Of a DNA stretch of 64,000 nt, positions 1 through 11,565 are shown piece after piece (position 1 is the first letter of the stretch; each line of letters opens with the position of its first letter). The position numbers and the translations under genes were made by a program. The stretch is from Erythrophleum ivorense. Taxonomy: Eukaryota > Streptophyta > Magnoliopsida > Fabales > Fabaceae. The stretch lies in contig JAIUCV010000005.1 in assembly GCA_026724425.1 (NCBI GenBank), positions 36,491,784-36,555,783 of the forward strand. The letters run 5' to 3'. The notes under the pieces were generated by a model. The model was not told the DNA's origin. It was given only the letters and a program-made list of their open reading frames with translations, and did no database searches.

Positions 1-1603
1 GGGTTAGGGAGTACTAGAACTAGAGTCGTGGTCAACTTGTGCTTCAACTCTTGGAAACTACTCTTACATTTCTCATTCCACACAAACAGCACATTCTTCC
101 TAGTAAGCCAGGTCAGTGGCATTGCCATTTGAGAAAAGCCCTGAATGAACCTCCTATAATACCCTACTAAACCTAGAAAGCTCTTGATCTCTGTCACTGT
201 TCTAGGTCTCTCACACTGTAATACTGCCTCTACCTTATAGGGATCTACTGCGACCTCTGCCTGGGAGATCACATGACTAAGAAACTGAACCTCAGTGAGC
301 CAAAAATCACATTTACTAAGTTTAGCATACACCTGGTTCTCTCTCAAGGTCTCTAGGGTTAATCTCAGGTGTTGCTCATGTTCCTCTCTACTTTTCGAGT
401 AGATGAGGGTGTCATTTATGAAAACTACTACGAACTTGTCTAAATATGGCCTGAAAACTCTATTCATGTAATCCATAAAGACTACGGGTGCATTTGTCAA
501 CCTGAAACGCATAACTAAGAATTCATAGTGCCCGTATCTGGTTCTAAAGGCTGTCTTGGGAATATCTTCAGCCTTTATCCTGAGCTGATAATATCCCGAC
601 ATGAGGTCTATCTTGGAAAACACTGACGCTCCTACTAACTGATCTAGGAGGTCATCTATGTGAGGGAAATGGTACTTATTCTTAATGGTGATTTTATTGA
701 GTTCTTAGTAGTCTATACATAGCCTAAGGCTTCTGTCCTTCTTCTTTACAAATAAGACTGGAGCTCCCCACGGTGAGACACTAGGTCTGATAAAATCTTT
801 TTCTAAAAGCTCCTCTATCTGTTTCTTAAGCTCTGCTAGCTCGGTGGGAGCCATTCGATACGGGACCTTAGACACTGGACTTGTCCCAGGTACAATGGCT
901 ATAGGAAACTCAACTTCTCTTTCTGGGGGCAGTCCACTAATCTCCTTGGGAAATACCTCTGGGAACTCTCTCACTATAGGAATCTCATCTATACCCTCTT
1001 CTACCTCAGCCTGGACTAAAAAGAAAACCAAATACCCCTGACAACCATGCCTTAGAGATCTCTTAGCCTGGGAAGTGGTCATAACAGATAACTCAGTCTT
1101 AGTACTAGGTACAGTCCCACACTCAGGTAAAGTAATACACCTGTGGCTACAATCTAGTGTGGCATTATTTGCAGACATCCAGTTCATACCAATTATCACA
1201 TCAATATCAATAAGGGGCATACAAATCAAATCAAGGGTGGTCAGGTAATGATTAAACTGGATCACACAATTCAAGCAAGCATGGGAGGTAATGGCTCGAT
1301 TTCCAGTGGGGGTGGATACATGTAACTCATATGGTAATGTATACATACTCAGACCCAGCCTCTTAACACAGTCATATGATAGGAAAGAGTGGCTAGTGCC
1401 CGAATCAAATAAGGCAGTTACAGAAAACTCATTTATCTTAATAGTACCTTGGATCAGACTCAGGGACTGGCTAGCCTCCTGCTGTGATAGGGCAAAGACT
1501 TTACCCTGGGTCTGTGGTTTGGGAGGAAAAGCCATCTCTCTCGGCTGTGTGATCTGTAGAGGGGCCTGTGGAGAAGCTTGGGTACAATCTCTGGCTATAT
1601 GCC
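1..1603 (-). pseudogene. pol: protease-reverse transcriptase part of chromovirus pol (broken, continues beyond window)
   Basis: The aspartic protease begins near 1535, with the catalytic stretch LFDSGTSHSF at about 1412-1383 and the flap/second-half motif DIDVIIGMNWM near 1200. A linker (FPEVFPKEISGLPPEREVEF) leads into RT, with LLEKDFIRPSVSPWGAPVLF near 800. The frame stops at TAA 705-707, directly after LCIDY, and then resumes with the RT palm and fingers and the tether SFLGLVGYYRRFI near 155. The catalytic RT box reads FIND instead of the usual FIDD (positions 411-422), so one metal-binding Asp is Asn. RNase H and integrase would follow left of position 1. The stop and the active-site change together make it inactive. 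Confidence 0.88.
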
Positions 1604-2719
1604 CCGCCTGCCATATCTAAAACACATGTTCTACCCTGCATAGCACGGTCTGGTACTGTGATTCCTGCCACACTGGAGACATATGATAGGTGGCGTACTG
1701 CCTTTACTGGACTGAGTCCTCCTTCTTTTACCCCTTTGGTTCCACTGACTCTGTCCGCCTCTACGGCTCGTCACTACAGGCTGGGAACCATCTCTAGATC
1801 TCTTAGGCTCAAGGAGAGGAAGAGGTGGTCTGGCACTAGAGGTAGGCTGTATCATCCTGAGATTTGTTTCTGTCACTCTACATACTTCTACAAGGGTATT
1901 GAAGTGCTTGATTCTCTGTGGCACTACCCTGTCTCGGATCTCAGGGAGCAAGCCTTTTTCTAACTTATCTGCCCTCCATTTCTCATCATTATGTCTTTGT
2001 AGGTATGAGGAATACCTGGAGAGCTCAATAAACTTTGCTACATATTGGTCCGGCGACATCCCCGACATCTGTCTAAACAGAATAAATTCTGACTCCTTCT
2101 CATCTCTGATGGAATCAGGGAAATACTTCTCGTGGAATGCCTTGAGGAATGCCTCCCAGGTGATCAGGGCGTTCCTCGCTCTCAGAATAGGCTCAGTGCC
2201 CTTCTACCAGTAAATTTCTTCTTTTTGTAACTGGAATGCAGCCATCTTGACTTTTTGCTCAGACGTGCACTCCATCACCTCAAAGATCTGCTCTAGCTCC
2301 ATAATCCAGGCCTCAGCTTTATCTGCGTTCATCTCACCATCAAAGGTGGGAGGCCCGAACTTTCTGAACTGTGTGATCACTTTTCGGATCGAGGTTTGCT
2401 GCTCAGCAGAAGGCATTTGAGCTGGTGGAATTAGAGCAACAGCCTGCATGTATGGCTGCGCATCTGTAGGAGTCGCCCTTGAGTGCTCGGGATGATCTGA
2501 GTGTGGAGGTGGCTGAGGAGGAGGAGGTGTAGGGCCCTGGCTATCTCTCTCAGCAAGCCGTTCTTGTAACTGCATGATAACGACCTGCTGCTGATCCAAG
2601 CGAGCCATAATAGACTGTAAGGCTCCAGCAATTGGATCACTAGGCCCGGCTTCATCCGCCTGAGACGCTCTGGGAGGCCTACCCCTTTGTCTACCTCTAC
2701 CTTAGTGCGTGTCTACCAT
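1604..2719 (-). pseudogene. gag: gag of the chromovirus (broken)
   Basis: Capsid/nucleocapsid polyprotein remnant. The start is the ATG at 2717-2719. It is followed by a stop at 2702-2704, then a basic, Arg/Gly-rich N-terminus. A proline-rich and QQQ stretch comes next, then the retrotransposon gag core (PTFDGEMNADKAEAWIMELE near 2320; MSGMSPDQYVAKFIELSRYS near 2068), with a TAG near 2204. A zinc knuckle CLQCGRNHSTRPC (CX2CX3HX4C) lies near 1665. A second knuckle just downstream is decayed: a Cys is now Tyr, there is a stop at 1631-1633, and one base appears to be missing near 1605, which throws the protease into another frame. The normal single gag-pro-pol reading frame is therefore broken at least four times. 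No product is expected. Confidence 0.85.
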
Positions 2720-2832
2720 CTTTCTGAAACATATAAGCATGCTTTAGTACATAATAAGGACACATGCCACTGCCATACACTCAATCATCCATGAACAAAC
2801 TCATATACATCTTGGCAACTCACAAACATAAC

Positions 2833-5560
2833 TAACGATTGTGTCGTTCAATCTCAAATAAAACTAGGAAGCGAAATAAATTTTTATAGTTAATGGTGCA
2901 ATCCTAGGTCATCTCCCTTGGAGTTTATGCCTTAATTTTTTTATGGAAAGGTTATTCTAAGTATTGCTACTGAAACTTATTTTGGGGTTGAAGTACTAGA
3001 ATTTAATTGAACTAAATTTAATTGACAAAAATCAAAAGAATTTAAAACCAAATGAGATGAACAATTAAGAGAATATGGTAGCTAGCTTTGCATTGGACTC
3101 CCTAGAATTCAATTATCCTTGCCCTTGATTTAGTTTACCAAATTTGGAATTAATTCCTTGCTCTTTAGTATATTCCCTATAAAGATTCTTGAATAACCAT
3201 CCAAGACTCAATTTATTAATTATATAAGGAAATTGCAACCACAAGAATCCTTGAATAACTAATTAATTGAATTAAGAACAAGAACACACTTTTACCAAAT
3301 TTAATTAATTAATGAAATCTACCGCATAATTCACTTAAGATACTAATTGACCAATTAGATTAATTAATTCCTCAAACCTTTAATTGCACACAATTTCTAG
3401 TTAATTAATCCAATAACCATTGTATCAATTAACCCAAAATCAAGAGGAATTTGAAAGCAAATTGCACAACACTAATTTTGGAATTTTTATAAGCATGTGA
3501 TGATTGTAATCAAAATTCCAAAATCAAATTCAATTCAAATAAAATCTCAGCAACTAAATTCCTAAATCAATTAACTAAACCTAGTTAAATTAATCAAAGA
3601 TTCAATGCTGGAATTTAAAAGATATAGCAAGGAATAATTATCCAATTTTGTAGGAAAAGATAGGGCTCAAATCTTCATCTGGGAGCATCCAATTTTCAGC
3701 TAGCCACCATGGGTGAATTAAGCTGCCATGAAGAATTTGATTGGAGAAGAGTTATTGGACTTTGCATTAACCATAGATAAATCACGACTGGTCCTCCTAG
3801 AAGTCTCGCCCTTTCCCCCGTTCTGTTCTTGCTCTCTTCGTTGCAAAACCACACTCTTCCTTGATGAGTGAATGGTTCTATATATAGGCAAGGATTTGCT
3901 AAGAATTTGAGGCGTGAATGGAGTAAACTCTGGTGATAATTCAGAGGCGTGACTGTGCTGGACTGTGAGAGGTGTGAATGAAGTATGAATCCTCCTTAGA
4001 GTGTGCTTCTGGACGCTTTAAACTTGCTGCTGTTCACGTGACTTTTTAATTGACTAACACCACGTAAGCTTTGCATGCTTCATTCATTCTAATATAATTC
4101 CATGCTGCTGCTCTTCATTAATTATTCTTCACATGAAAGCCTCTTCATGTCAACCTGTAGCTTTTTCTAATCGTTATTTTCTTCATGTGGCTTCCAGCGT
4201 TTTCATCGTCCAGCTTCAGCGTTTTCCAGAGTCTTCACAGTTTCAGCATCTTCAATCCAGTAGCTTTTGTTGGTTGCTTCATTAATCCATGAAATTCTGT
4301 AGCCCAAAATCCAGCTTATTATTTCAATAAAATCTCATTGCTTAGCTTGTTGCTTCATGCTCTATTTTCAGCGTAAAATTGTAGCACACACATTCTGCAC
4401 CACGTTGAAACTGCAGTTCCTTGTTTCTTCATCTATAGTGTTTGTTCCTTCCTCTATTCTAGCCACACCCTTTATTTCTCCTTCGTTCAGCTCCAAAAGC
4501 CAATAGCTTCACTCACTTGCATGCTCTGTTTTGCTCATCACCTTTCTCCAGCTCCCATTCCACGTAAATTTCGTAGCTTCTCTTCTTCTCAGCTTTTTCG
4601 TGTTTCTTTAGCAGGGGCTGCCTCTTCTTCCAAGCTCGAAGCTCCTTCTTTGTCAGCTCAAACCCGTAGCTTTTGTATTTAGCCCTCCAACTTCAGTTCG
4701 TAGCTTCCCACGTTAATATCTCACAGGTTCTGCACCTCAATGAATTACATGCTGCCACCCACGTGTTTGTTTATTTATTTCCTCCTACATACAGAGCTTT
4801 CCTTCTCTTTTAGCTTCCTCGGCTACTGCTTCTTCTTTACTCTAGAACCCATAGCTCATTCATTGTTCATTTTCTCCAGCTTGCAGCGTGTGTTTTGCTT
4901 TGCTCTCAGCTCATTTAGCTCGTGGCTTGCTTTTCTTCTCTGCTGCAGCCATCACGTTAGCTCCTGCATATTCTCTACGTTCTGCACTACATGCTTTTTA
5001 ATGCGTTATTCTCTCCATCAGCTCAGCTTCTTCGTGCTCAGCCTCCATCTCATTCTTCCCACGTTTAAGCTGTAGCCTATCACTAGTGCAACCTGTAGCT
5101 CTTTCCTTTCATTCTTCAGCTTTCCCACCTAGCTTCTACGTGAAACCCATAGCTCTTGTATTCAAATTTTTCCCTAGCTCTTCTGCCTTGCTGCTGCGTT
5201 TTTCTGCCCAAGAAAACCAAGCCAATATAAAAATCTAATATATTATTAATAAAACAGAATTATCATCCAAATCTTCTTCCTTAATTCATTTTAATTTTTC
5301 AATTCATTTGTCCAAAAGAAATTTCTGCCCAAAATTAAAAAGTGTTTTAAGGATAAAAAAATATTTAATCATCAAAGAATTTTGGAGAATAAAATCTTAA
5401 TAATTTAAATCCACAAATTCTCCTAATTAATTCAAAATTGTATTATTTTCCAAAATTAACCACAAATTCAAATATTGCATAATAAATCCATTTAAGCTCA
5501 AATTAATCATTAAAAACAATAATAAATGTGGATAAAATATATGAGAATTAGTACTTATCA
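2833..5560 (-). mobile_element. Athila-type solo LTR inserted in the chromovirus leader
   Basis: A 2.73 kb LTR without internal sequence. On the minus strand it starts TGATAAGTACTAATTC, matching the TGATAAGCATAATT start of the LTR at 54410-57002. It ends near the shared phrase GGGAGATGACCTAGG (2905-2920 on this strand; compare 56920-56935). ATAAC flanks both sides (2828-2832 and 5561-5565), a perfect 5-bp target duplication. The terminal CA appears mutated to TA. The middle (4030-5220) is strongly purine-rich on the sense strand and rich in GAAGCTAC-like words and ACGT cores. Open frames there are low-complexity artefacts. Confidence 0.8.
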
Positions 5561-5597
5561 ATAACCCACAACCCACAATGACAGCCTGAACCTTTAC

Positions 5598-5608
5598 TCT
5601 GATACCAA
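5598..5608 (-). other. Primer binding site, tRNA-iMet type
   Basis: The minus strand reads TGGTATCAGAG four bases after the LTR end. This is complementary to the 3' end of plant initiator methionine tRNA. It fixes the orientation and the inner boundary of the LTR at 5613. Confidence 0.85.
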
Positions 5609-5612
5609 CAAA

Positions 5613-8426
5613 TGTAACACCATCATTTCTAGCTCATACCCATCATGCCTTATATGCTCATATGAGATATGGGAAGAATAAAGGGAGATCTTCCTCATTG
5701 GGTTCATACACTTCTCACATGGCATCATACGTGCTTAAAAATTCACTTGAATGTCACATGGACCGTGTGAGCTCATCTTATGCATCCTCATATTTAATCA
5801 CACCATTAGAACTAATTTCAATCCCAAAAACATGCTTTAAACCCATAGAAATCAAAAAGGGATATGAGACATGTGTATTCATTTTCGGCCATACTTGGTC
5901 TCATTTCTAGGCAAAGTTTGGAAAATCACAATTAAATTTAGAAAAATCAAAAACATGAAATCTTAGTCATTCTGGAAAGCTTGGTATGTCTACTTCATGT
6001 TAAAAATATGTACAAGTCATAACATCCCACAAACAAAGCGTTTGACATGCAAAATCATCTGGAGGTCAGAGTGGGTCCTGCTACTATCACAGTTTACTGA
6101 TATGAACTTCAAAAATGTCTAACTAATTCCACAAAAACCAATGCATGCAAATGATACCAATATGGAAATATGTGGATGTTAAAGAGAGAGGAAAAATATC
6201 TCCAGATCATTTCATCAAGCCAAACTCCCAAAAATCAATGGAACAGTACCTCGGGTGAGGCAAGATGACTGATACTGGGCAGAAATTTCAAAAATACATA
6301 TCTTCTTCTCTAGACCTCCAAATGAGGTTCTTCCATTTGCTACAATTCACTGTGATTGTCTAGTTTCTACTTGTAGATTTCATAGTCATTGGACCATGTT
6401 TGCCCCTTGGGTGACACAATTTCACATCTGACCAAATGAACAGTACCTATGTAAATCCGAATTTCTAATACCAACTTTGAAAAATCATAGAAAATTTCAT
6501 AGACCTCAAAATGACCTGATCTTTAGCTTCCCAAAAATCTCTAAATAAGATCTAGTCACATGCCAAATTTCAAGGCAAGAAGAGGTCGTTTGGTCAGAAT
6601 TGGATATCATGAGGCAAAGTGACCATTTTCTCTTGCTAAAGAGGGCTCCAAGGGTGCAATTTGGCTTCATCTACTTCTAAGGCTCTATGAGCACGTGAGA
6701 AAGCATCAACGTGGACTATTAAACATGGCTCAAATGTCTAAGAACCCATATTTGCAAAACTCACTCTCTCACACCAACACATACACCCATGTGGACAATG
6801 CTAAGATCTTACCATTCATGCCAAACTTGCTCCATCATGCACTATAAGTTCAATTCCCATATATATACATTAAGTACATCCATTTACAAGTATTCCTAAG
6901 TGCCTACAACATGTACATCATTAGATTACATCCCTTAGCAACATAACGGTGACAAAATGGCTACTTTACGATTTTCTTCACCGAACTCCCTAGCTTCAAG
7001 CTTGATGGCTCCCATCTCTTATTTCACTTGGTCCACCTAGCATGTTAGGATGGTGGAGAGGAGGAGTGAGATTCAAAGAATCTCAATAGCTCATCTCTCA
7101 TTCAAACATACATAAAGCATGCAAACAAGTCTCACAATGTATGCATGGGCATATTAGCATGTGAAATCATAAGAAAAGCATTTTCAACATTTGAATAGGC
7201 CATACATAACATACAAAAGCTTGCCAAGCAAATGGATTAGCCTCATGCCTTCACTTGTGGATTTTGGACTTGCCTTACCCATTCCTTAAGAGGTCCTTAG
7301 ACTCAACCTTACTCTTGGGAGTCAACCTCACTTTTTGAAGACTTTTTACTTTATCTCAACCAACTTTAGGGTTCTTGGCTCATCCTCACCAAGGCTAGAG
7401 GGTTGTTGGCTTTTTCATACTTAAGCAAAGCAAAGTAATCACATAAAACATCATTGAAATTCATAAGGCATCATCATGCTAGCATACTTTTCATGGTTTA
7501 AAAACATACATACCACATGCAAGACAATATAAGCACACATCTATGCATGAGAGAAGGTGGATAGAGGTACCTTATCGGCTAATATAAGCTTTCCCTTTCA
7601 ATTTGTCTCCTCCCTTGTTGATTTCACAATCACATTTAGATGGGAGTGCTTCTCTTGAGCCTAGACACACAAGAGCATAGGATTACTCTCTCATAACTTA
7701 ACATTTATTCACAAAGCTAGGGATTTCTTTCTAGCAAACCCTACCAAGCATATAAGAAACTAGGGGTTCTTTCTCTCTCTAGAAATTCACCAATTATCCT
7801 TCCTCTCTCAAGCTCTCAAGAAAAGAAATCAAGGAAGTAAAGCTACATGAATTCTAACCTCCCTCAAGAGTGATTTTCCACTTTCCCTCTTCTGAACCAA
7901 GCCCAAAACATAGCTACTTTAACCACCAAAACCATAGGAAGAGAGGGCAAGGAATTCTAAGAGAAAAGCCATGCAAATCTTATCTTTTTCTTATTCTTCC
8001 TTCCTCCTCTAGCTTTCTCTCTCTCTCCTTCACCTTTTTCTCTGTCTTAGAGGGAACTTGAGTTGGTTAAAAGAAGAAAGGAGGGGTTGGGAGGCTTTAA
8101 AAAGTTAAATTCTCTTTTTTCATACTTTTCTGGACTAACCCTCGCTATAGCGAGGCATAACTCTTGCTACGACGAGCTCGTATCAGTCCCAGACCCTGCC
8201 TTTGCCATAGCGTGCGCTACGGCGAGCAACGTCCCAGTTTTTGTATGGGGTGCCCGCATTCGCTATAGCTAGAAGTATTTTCACTATAGTTAGAAGGCAC
8301 TCTCACTGTAGCTAGACCATTTCTCGCTATAGCAAACATGTACATTCGCTATAGCTAGGCTATAACTAGCAGACTTAGAAAATTTTTAGCCCTTCGAAAA
8401 TTTTCATCTTTTTTTTTGTTGTTACA
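5613..8426 (-). repeat. 5' LTR of the chromovirus (LTR family A, copy A1)
   Basis: Ends in TGTAAC...GTTACA inverted termini. It is 2814 bp long, and its sequence matches the plus-strand solo LTR at 45757-48648 along its length. Near its transcriptional start side (8141-8355) it carries the GCTATAGC palindrome array described separately. The distal half shares blocks with the E-type LTRs, for example the phrase with 'gattcaaagaatctc' near 7072 and the 'cctcatttggaggtctagaga' type block near 6305. It has no coding content. Confidence 0.88.
8141..8355. repeat. GCTATAGC palindrome array in LTR A1
   Basis: Perfect GCTATAGC octamers lie at 8144, 8262, 8326 and 8348. Degenerate forms at 8283 (ACTATAGT) and 8305 (ACTGTAGC) fill the gaps, so 8262-8355 keeps a 21-22 bp pitch. 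The array lies within the first few hundred bases of the LTR as read on its own (minus) strand, that is, in U3. The better preserved copy is at 45866-46098. Confidence 0.8.
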
Positions 8427-10050
8427 ATGGTAGTTAGAGGATGAGTAATTGGCTTCATTGAGGTAACCGGGGTTAATTTTCCAATTCCATGTATATGTTC
8501 ATGTTAATTTGATATTGTTTGCACATATATGATTTTGAAATGCTAAATGATTAGTTGACTATTTGAATTGTTATTGTGATTGGACCTTATGAGTCTATGG
8601 TGGAGCTGTAGTGTGGCTGCCACCTGTGCATGTGTTTCGATCGAGCATCAGATTGTGATCAGACCCCAGATGTATTGAGCCCTGGTTGTGCTCATTATAG
8701 AGTAGGTGCCGTGGACGAACCTTTCTTGGTGTTATTGGCCATTAACATGTTGTGTATGATTACTGGTATAGGACAGTAGTCGTTGGTAGCTTAATTAGTT
8801 CATTTGTAAATTGAATTGATAGTTCTGGTATTGATAATATGAAATTGCATTGTATTGATTAATCTGTACATATATATGGAATTTGCCTCTTATTATTGAG
8901 ATTTTATATCTTACTCTGATTGTGGGCTAACATTTTCAAGAATCGAACTTCTTAGTGGCAAGGAGAAAATTAATGGAAGTTTATTATGTGATTTGGTAGT
9001 AGGTAAGTTTAGAAACCTTGTCAGGTTGTATTTGTATAACTAGACTACTAGTTTTATGTAATTGCCACATTACATCATGAATTACCCAGTATAGGGACTG
9101 TAATCATTTGATACATCAGATGTCAACTTAAACTAGTGATGTATGAAATTTCTAATGGGATTTATGTTTGAATGGAAATGTGAGTAGTGTATGAACTCTT
9201 TGCTATCATTGATCTATGAACTCACTGGTTTATGATGACTAGAGGGTTAAGGATCCACATTTGAGTTTTTAATGGGTAATGATAGATGTGTTAGGTAGAT
9301 TAGGTAAAAGAAATACACTAAATCTTCACAAACTAAGTTAAGGTAGCCTAGAGTGTTGCTAAAGAGGGAATTGGAGAGCATACGATGGAATCTTAGGAGT
9401 TATAGGAATAGAAGGGAATTGGCTACGGCCAAAATTTAATTGGCCTCGGCCAAATGGTAATAGAGGGTAATTGGTTGTGGCCAACATTTAATTGGCCTCG
9501 GCCAAATGTAGCGAAGTTGCCAGGGAAGAAAACAGAGAGCAATTGGCCGCGGTGAATAGTGAGGTTAGCCGTAGCTAAGTTTGAGAGATAGGTCTGAGGG
9601 TGTTTCAGAGGGTATTTGGCCGTGGCGAAAAGGATATTTAGCTGCGGTGAAATGTGCAAAATTTGTAAAGGTGTAAGGAGTTGAACCCAAGAGTAATTGG
9701 TCGCGGCATGAGAGAATTTAGCCACGACGAAGGTGCTTAATTCCTTATATTCATTTAGAAACCTTAGTTTCTCTTATGGTAATACTAAGGAATGATTTAG
9801 AAACACTTGTCGGAGGTTTTTGTGAGTTGAAATTGATGGATGGAAGAATCAAAGGCTCCTTATTGTTGATTAAATTCACTTACACATTCAAATAGTTGTG
9901 GTTGTTTAATTAATGTCCCTAATAACAACAAGGTTTAAATTTCCCTACATTTTTTGAATATAATTAGTTGTAATGATTTTTAACCCTAAATTATGATTAT
10001 GAATTGCATATTTAACCTTAATTATGATGATTAAAGTTAGGGTCGTTATA
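8427..10050 (+). repeat. LTR of family D, 3' portion (copy D3), interrupted by the chromovirus
   Basis: Matches the last 1.6 kb of D1 (about 20790-22597) and D2. It includes the GC-rich block with TTCGATCG (8574-8740), the GCCGCGGC-type array (9420-9730) and the terminal phrase GTTAGGGTCGTTATA, the decayed form of GTTAGGATCGTCACA. The beginning of this LTR lies left of the chromovirus and outside the window. It is probably another solo LTR or an element end. The 5 bp after it (GGGTT) is the candidate target duplication. Confidence 0.8.
9420..9730. repeat. GCCGCGGC-core palindrome array in D3
   Basis: At least eight variants of TTSGCCGYGGCSAA occur here, for example TTGGCCTCGGCCAA twice, TTGGCCGCGGTGAA, TTGGCCGTGGCGAA and TTAGCTGCGGTGAA. 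They match the arrays in D1 (21881-22276) and D2 (52107-52300 and 57008-57130). Confidence 0.75.
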
Positions 10051-10079
10051 GGGTTCACTTGCAATATTGGCACTGGGGG
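10051..10079 (+). pseudogene. RNase H-like domain fragment, N-terminal piece
   Basis: A short piece coding for GFTCNIGTG, which continues directly into the coding sequence at 16574 (GMVLYLKFRGILS...) once the copia element is disregarded. The pattern 'G-F-x-C-N-I-G-x-G-x-V-L-Y-x-E-L-R' is typical of the RNase H-like domain at the end of plant non-LTR reverse transcriptases and related proteins. Upstream coding sequence was cut off by D3. Confidence 0.6.
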
Positions 10080-10701
10080 TGTTATATAATTTACAACCTT
10101 CAAATTTATGTTGTTTTATCTAATGAACGACTTCATGTACATGTTTTAATGAATTGGATGCATATTCATTGGTTTATTCAATAAACAACTTTAAAAGTGG
10201 TTAATGTATATGTATTGATGACTAAAAAGTTAGTGCATATTCATTGATTCATCCAATGAATAAAGGGATGGATATACCCTTCTATATTCATTAAATAAAG
10301 AATGAATGTACTTATTTATATTGAATGAACAAAGGGATGAATGTACTAAAGGATATTTGAATGCACTTATTTATCAACTCTAAGGGTTAAAAACATATAA
10401 AGAGGCTCCCTTACTATGTACAAATAAAACACCATATGACTTTAGGAAGTGCGTTTGAGAATAGTGTTTTACAAGTTTAAACATATTTCCAAGTTATAAG
10501 AGTGTTAAGAAATTTCTTGATATTACTAATCAAGAAATTCATAAAGACTTCATTGTATCTTGGGAAAGTATCGTCATTAACACTTTAGTAACCATGTGTG
10601 GGAGGCAAATATCTCTTTAAAGATAGTGACTCAGTCATGCCATGCCTTGAAACAACCTATTATATATTAATCTTGGCTATTTTTAACATTATTTTCTAAT
10701 A
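10080..10701 (+). repeat. 5' LTR of the copia element
   Basis: Direct repeat with 16029-16573. Both copies share blocks such as TGTTATATAATT, AATGAACAACTT-like words, repeated 'ttcattg...aatgaa' phrases and CAAGAAATTCATAAAGACTT. The inner end is mutated (CTAATA for CTAACA). Confidence 0.82.
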
Positions 10702-10754
10702 ATTTTAGAGAGATAATCACAAGAAGACTTAAGATCAAGGTGCTACTTTCAAGG

Positions 10755-11565
10755 TTATGAATCAAGAATTTCTCAAATTAATTTGATTTGATGGCACCCA
10801 TTTCAATTGATGGAAAGACAAAATAATGTTTTTCCTTACAATACTCAACCTGGCTTAGTTACTTAATCCAAATACTACACCAATTCCAAAAGACTATAGA
10901 GGATACCATAAGTGAAGAGAAGGCAAGTGTTGCTTAATTAAAGAAGAAGCATGAATGATATGCATTTGCATGCCAAGGCCACAATCTTAACACCTTGTCA
11001 GATAGGCTTTATGATTGTTACATGACTATATAATCACCAATGGAGATTTGGAAATCTTTGGAGGAAAAATGCAATAGTGAGTGACAAGGTAGTGACAAAT
11101 TTATTTTGTTGAAATATTTTAAGTTTAATACATTTAATGACATTTCTGTCATGGATCAAGTCTATGAGTTACAAATTTTAGTAAGTAGACTTCATGATCT
11201 ACAAGTCGTGGTTCCTAGATCATTACAAGTTGAAGTGATTATTTAAAAATTTGCTCCAACTAGAAAGATTATAGGAAGAAACTTCCACACTTAGGTGAAT
11301 ACTTCATTGTTAAGAAATTACTAAGGCATCTATGTATAGAAAAGGATCATTGAAAATATGATACAATGTATCTTTCTCATAATTCTAAGGTGAATTATAT
11401 TGGTGAAAGAAATATCGCCAAAGGTGAAAGAAAAATAAAGTCCTCAATAGACATAAAGAAAGACAAAAAAAAAAAAGACAAAGAATATGATGTAAATGCC
11501 ATAAAAATGGCTATTATATCAAAGATAATGACTTTAAAGAAGTATCAAATTCAAAAGCCAACTTA
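10755..11565 (+). pseudogene. gag: copia gag remnant
   Basis: The translation in pieces gives the copia gag N-terminus (NQEFLKL...FDGTHFN*WKDKI near 10765), the core (WKSLEEKCNS near 11050; ILVSRLHDLQVVVP near 11180) and a lysine-rich end near 11400-11560 with poly-A runs. This is the capsid protein of the particle. Several in-frame stops (near 10790, 10870 and 11240) break it. No intact CX2CX4HX4C knuckle is visible at the expected place, so the nucleic-acid binding part seems lost. Confidence 0.7.

Larger units (their letters stand above)
1..8426 (-). mobile_element. Ty3/gypsy chromovirus (Tekay/Del-like), 5' part, truncated by window start
   Basis: An LTR retrotransposon read on the minus strand. 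In order it has a 2.8 kb LTR (5613-8426), a tRNA-iMet primer site, a short leader, and gag, protease and reverse transcriptase. The rest of pol and the second LTR lie beyond position 1. The N-terminal gag style, the CX2CX3HX4C knuckle, the DSG protease and the RT all fit plant chromoviruses of the Tekay/Del type, which is known family knowledge; the exact clade is inferred. The leader is split by a solo LTR at 2833-5560. The element sits inside the D-type LTR that resumes at 8427. The 5 bp at 8427-8431 (ATGGT) should be its target duplication, but the partner is out of view. It is defective. Confidence 0.88.

Noticed and set aside
1291..1963. Plus-strand open frames over 1291-1963
   Set aside because: Antisense shadows of the chromovirus gag-protease on the minus strand.
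4740..5075. A 111-residue plus-strand frame, Phe/Ser/Leu-rich with membrane-like stretches
   Set aside because: Antisense to the purine-rich tract of an Athila-type solo LTR; the hydrophobicity is a composition artefact.
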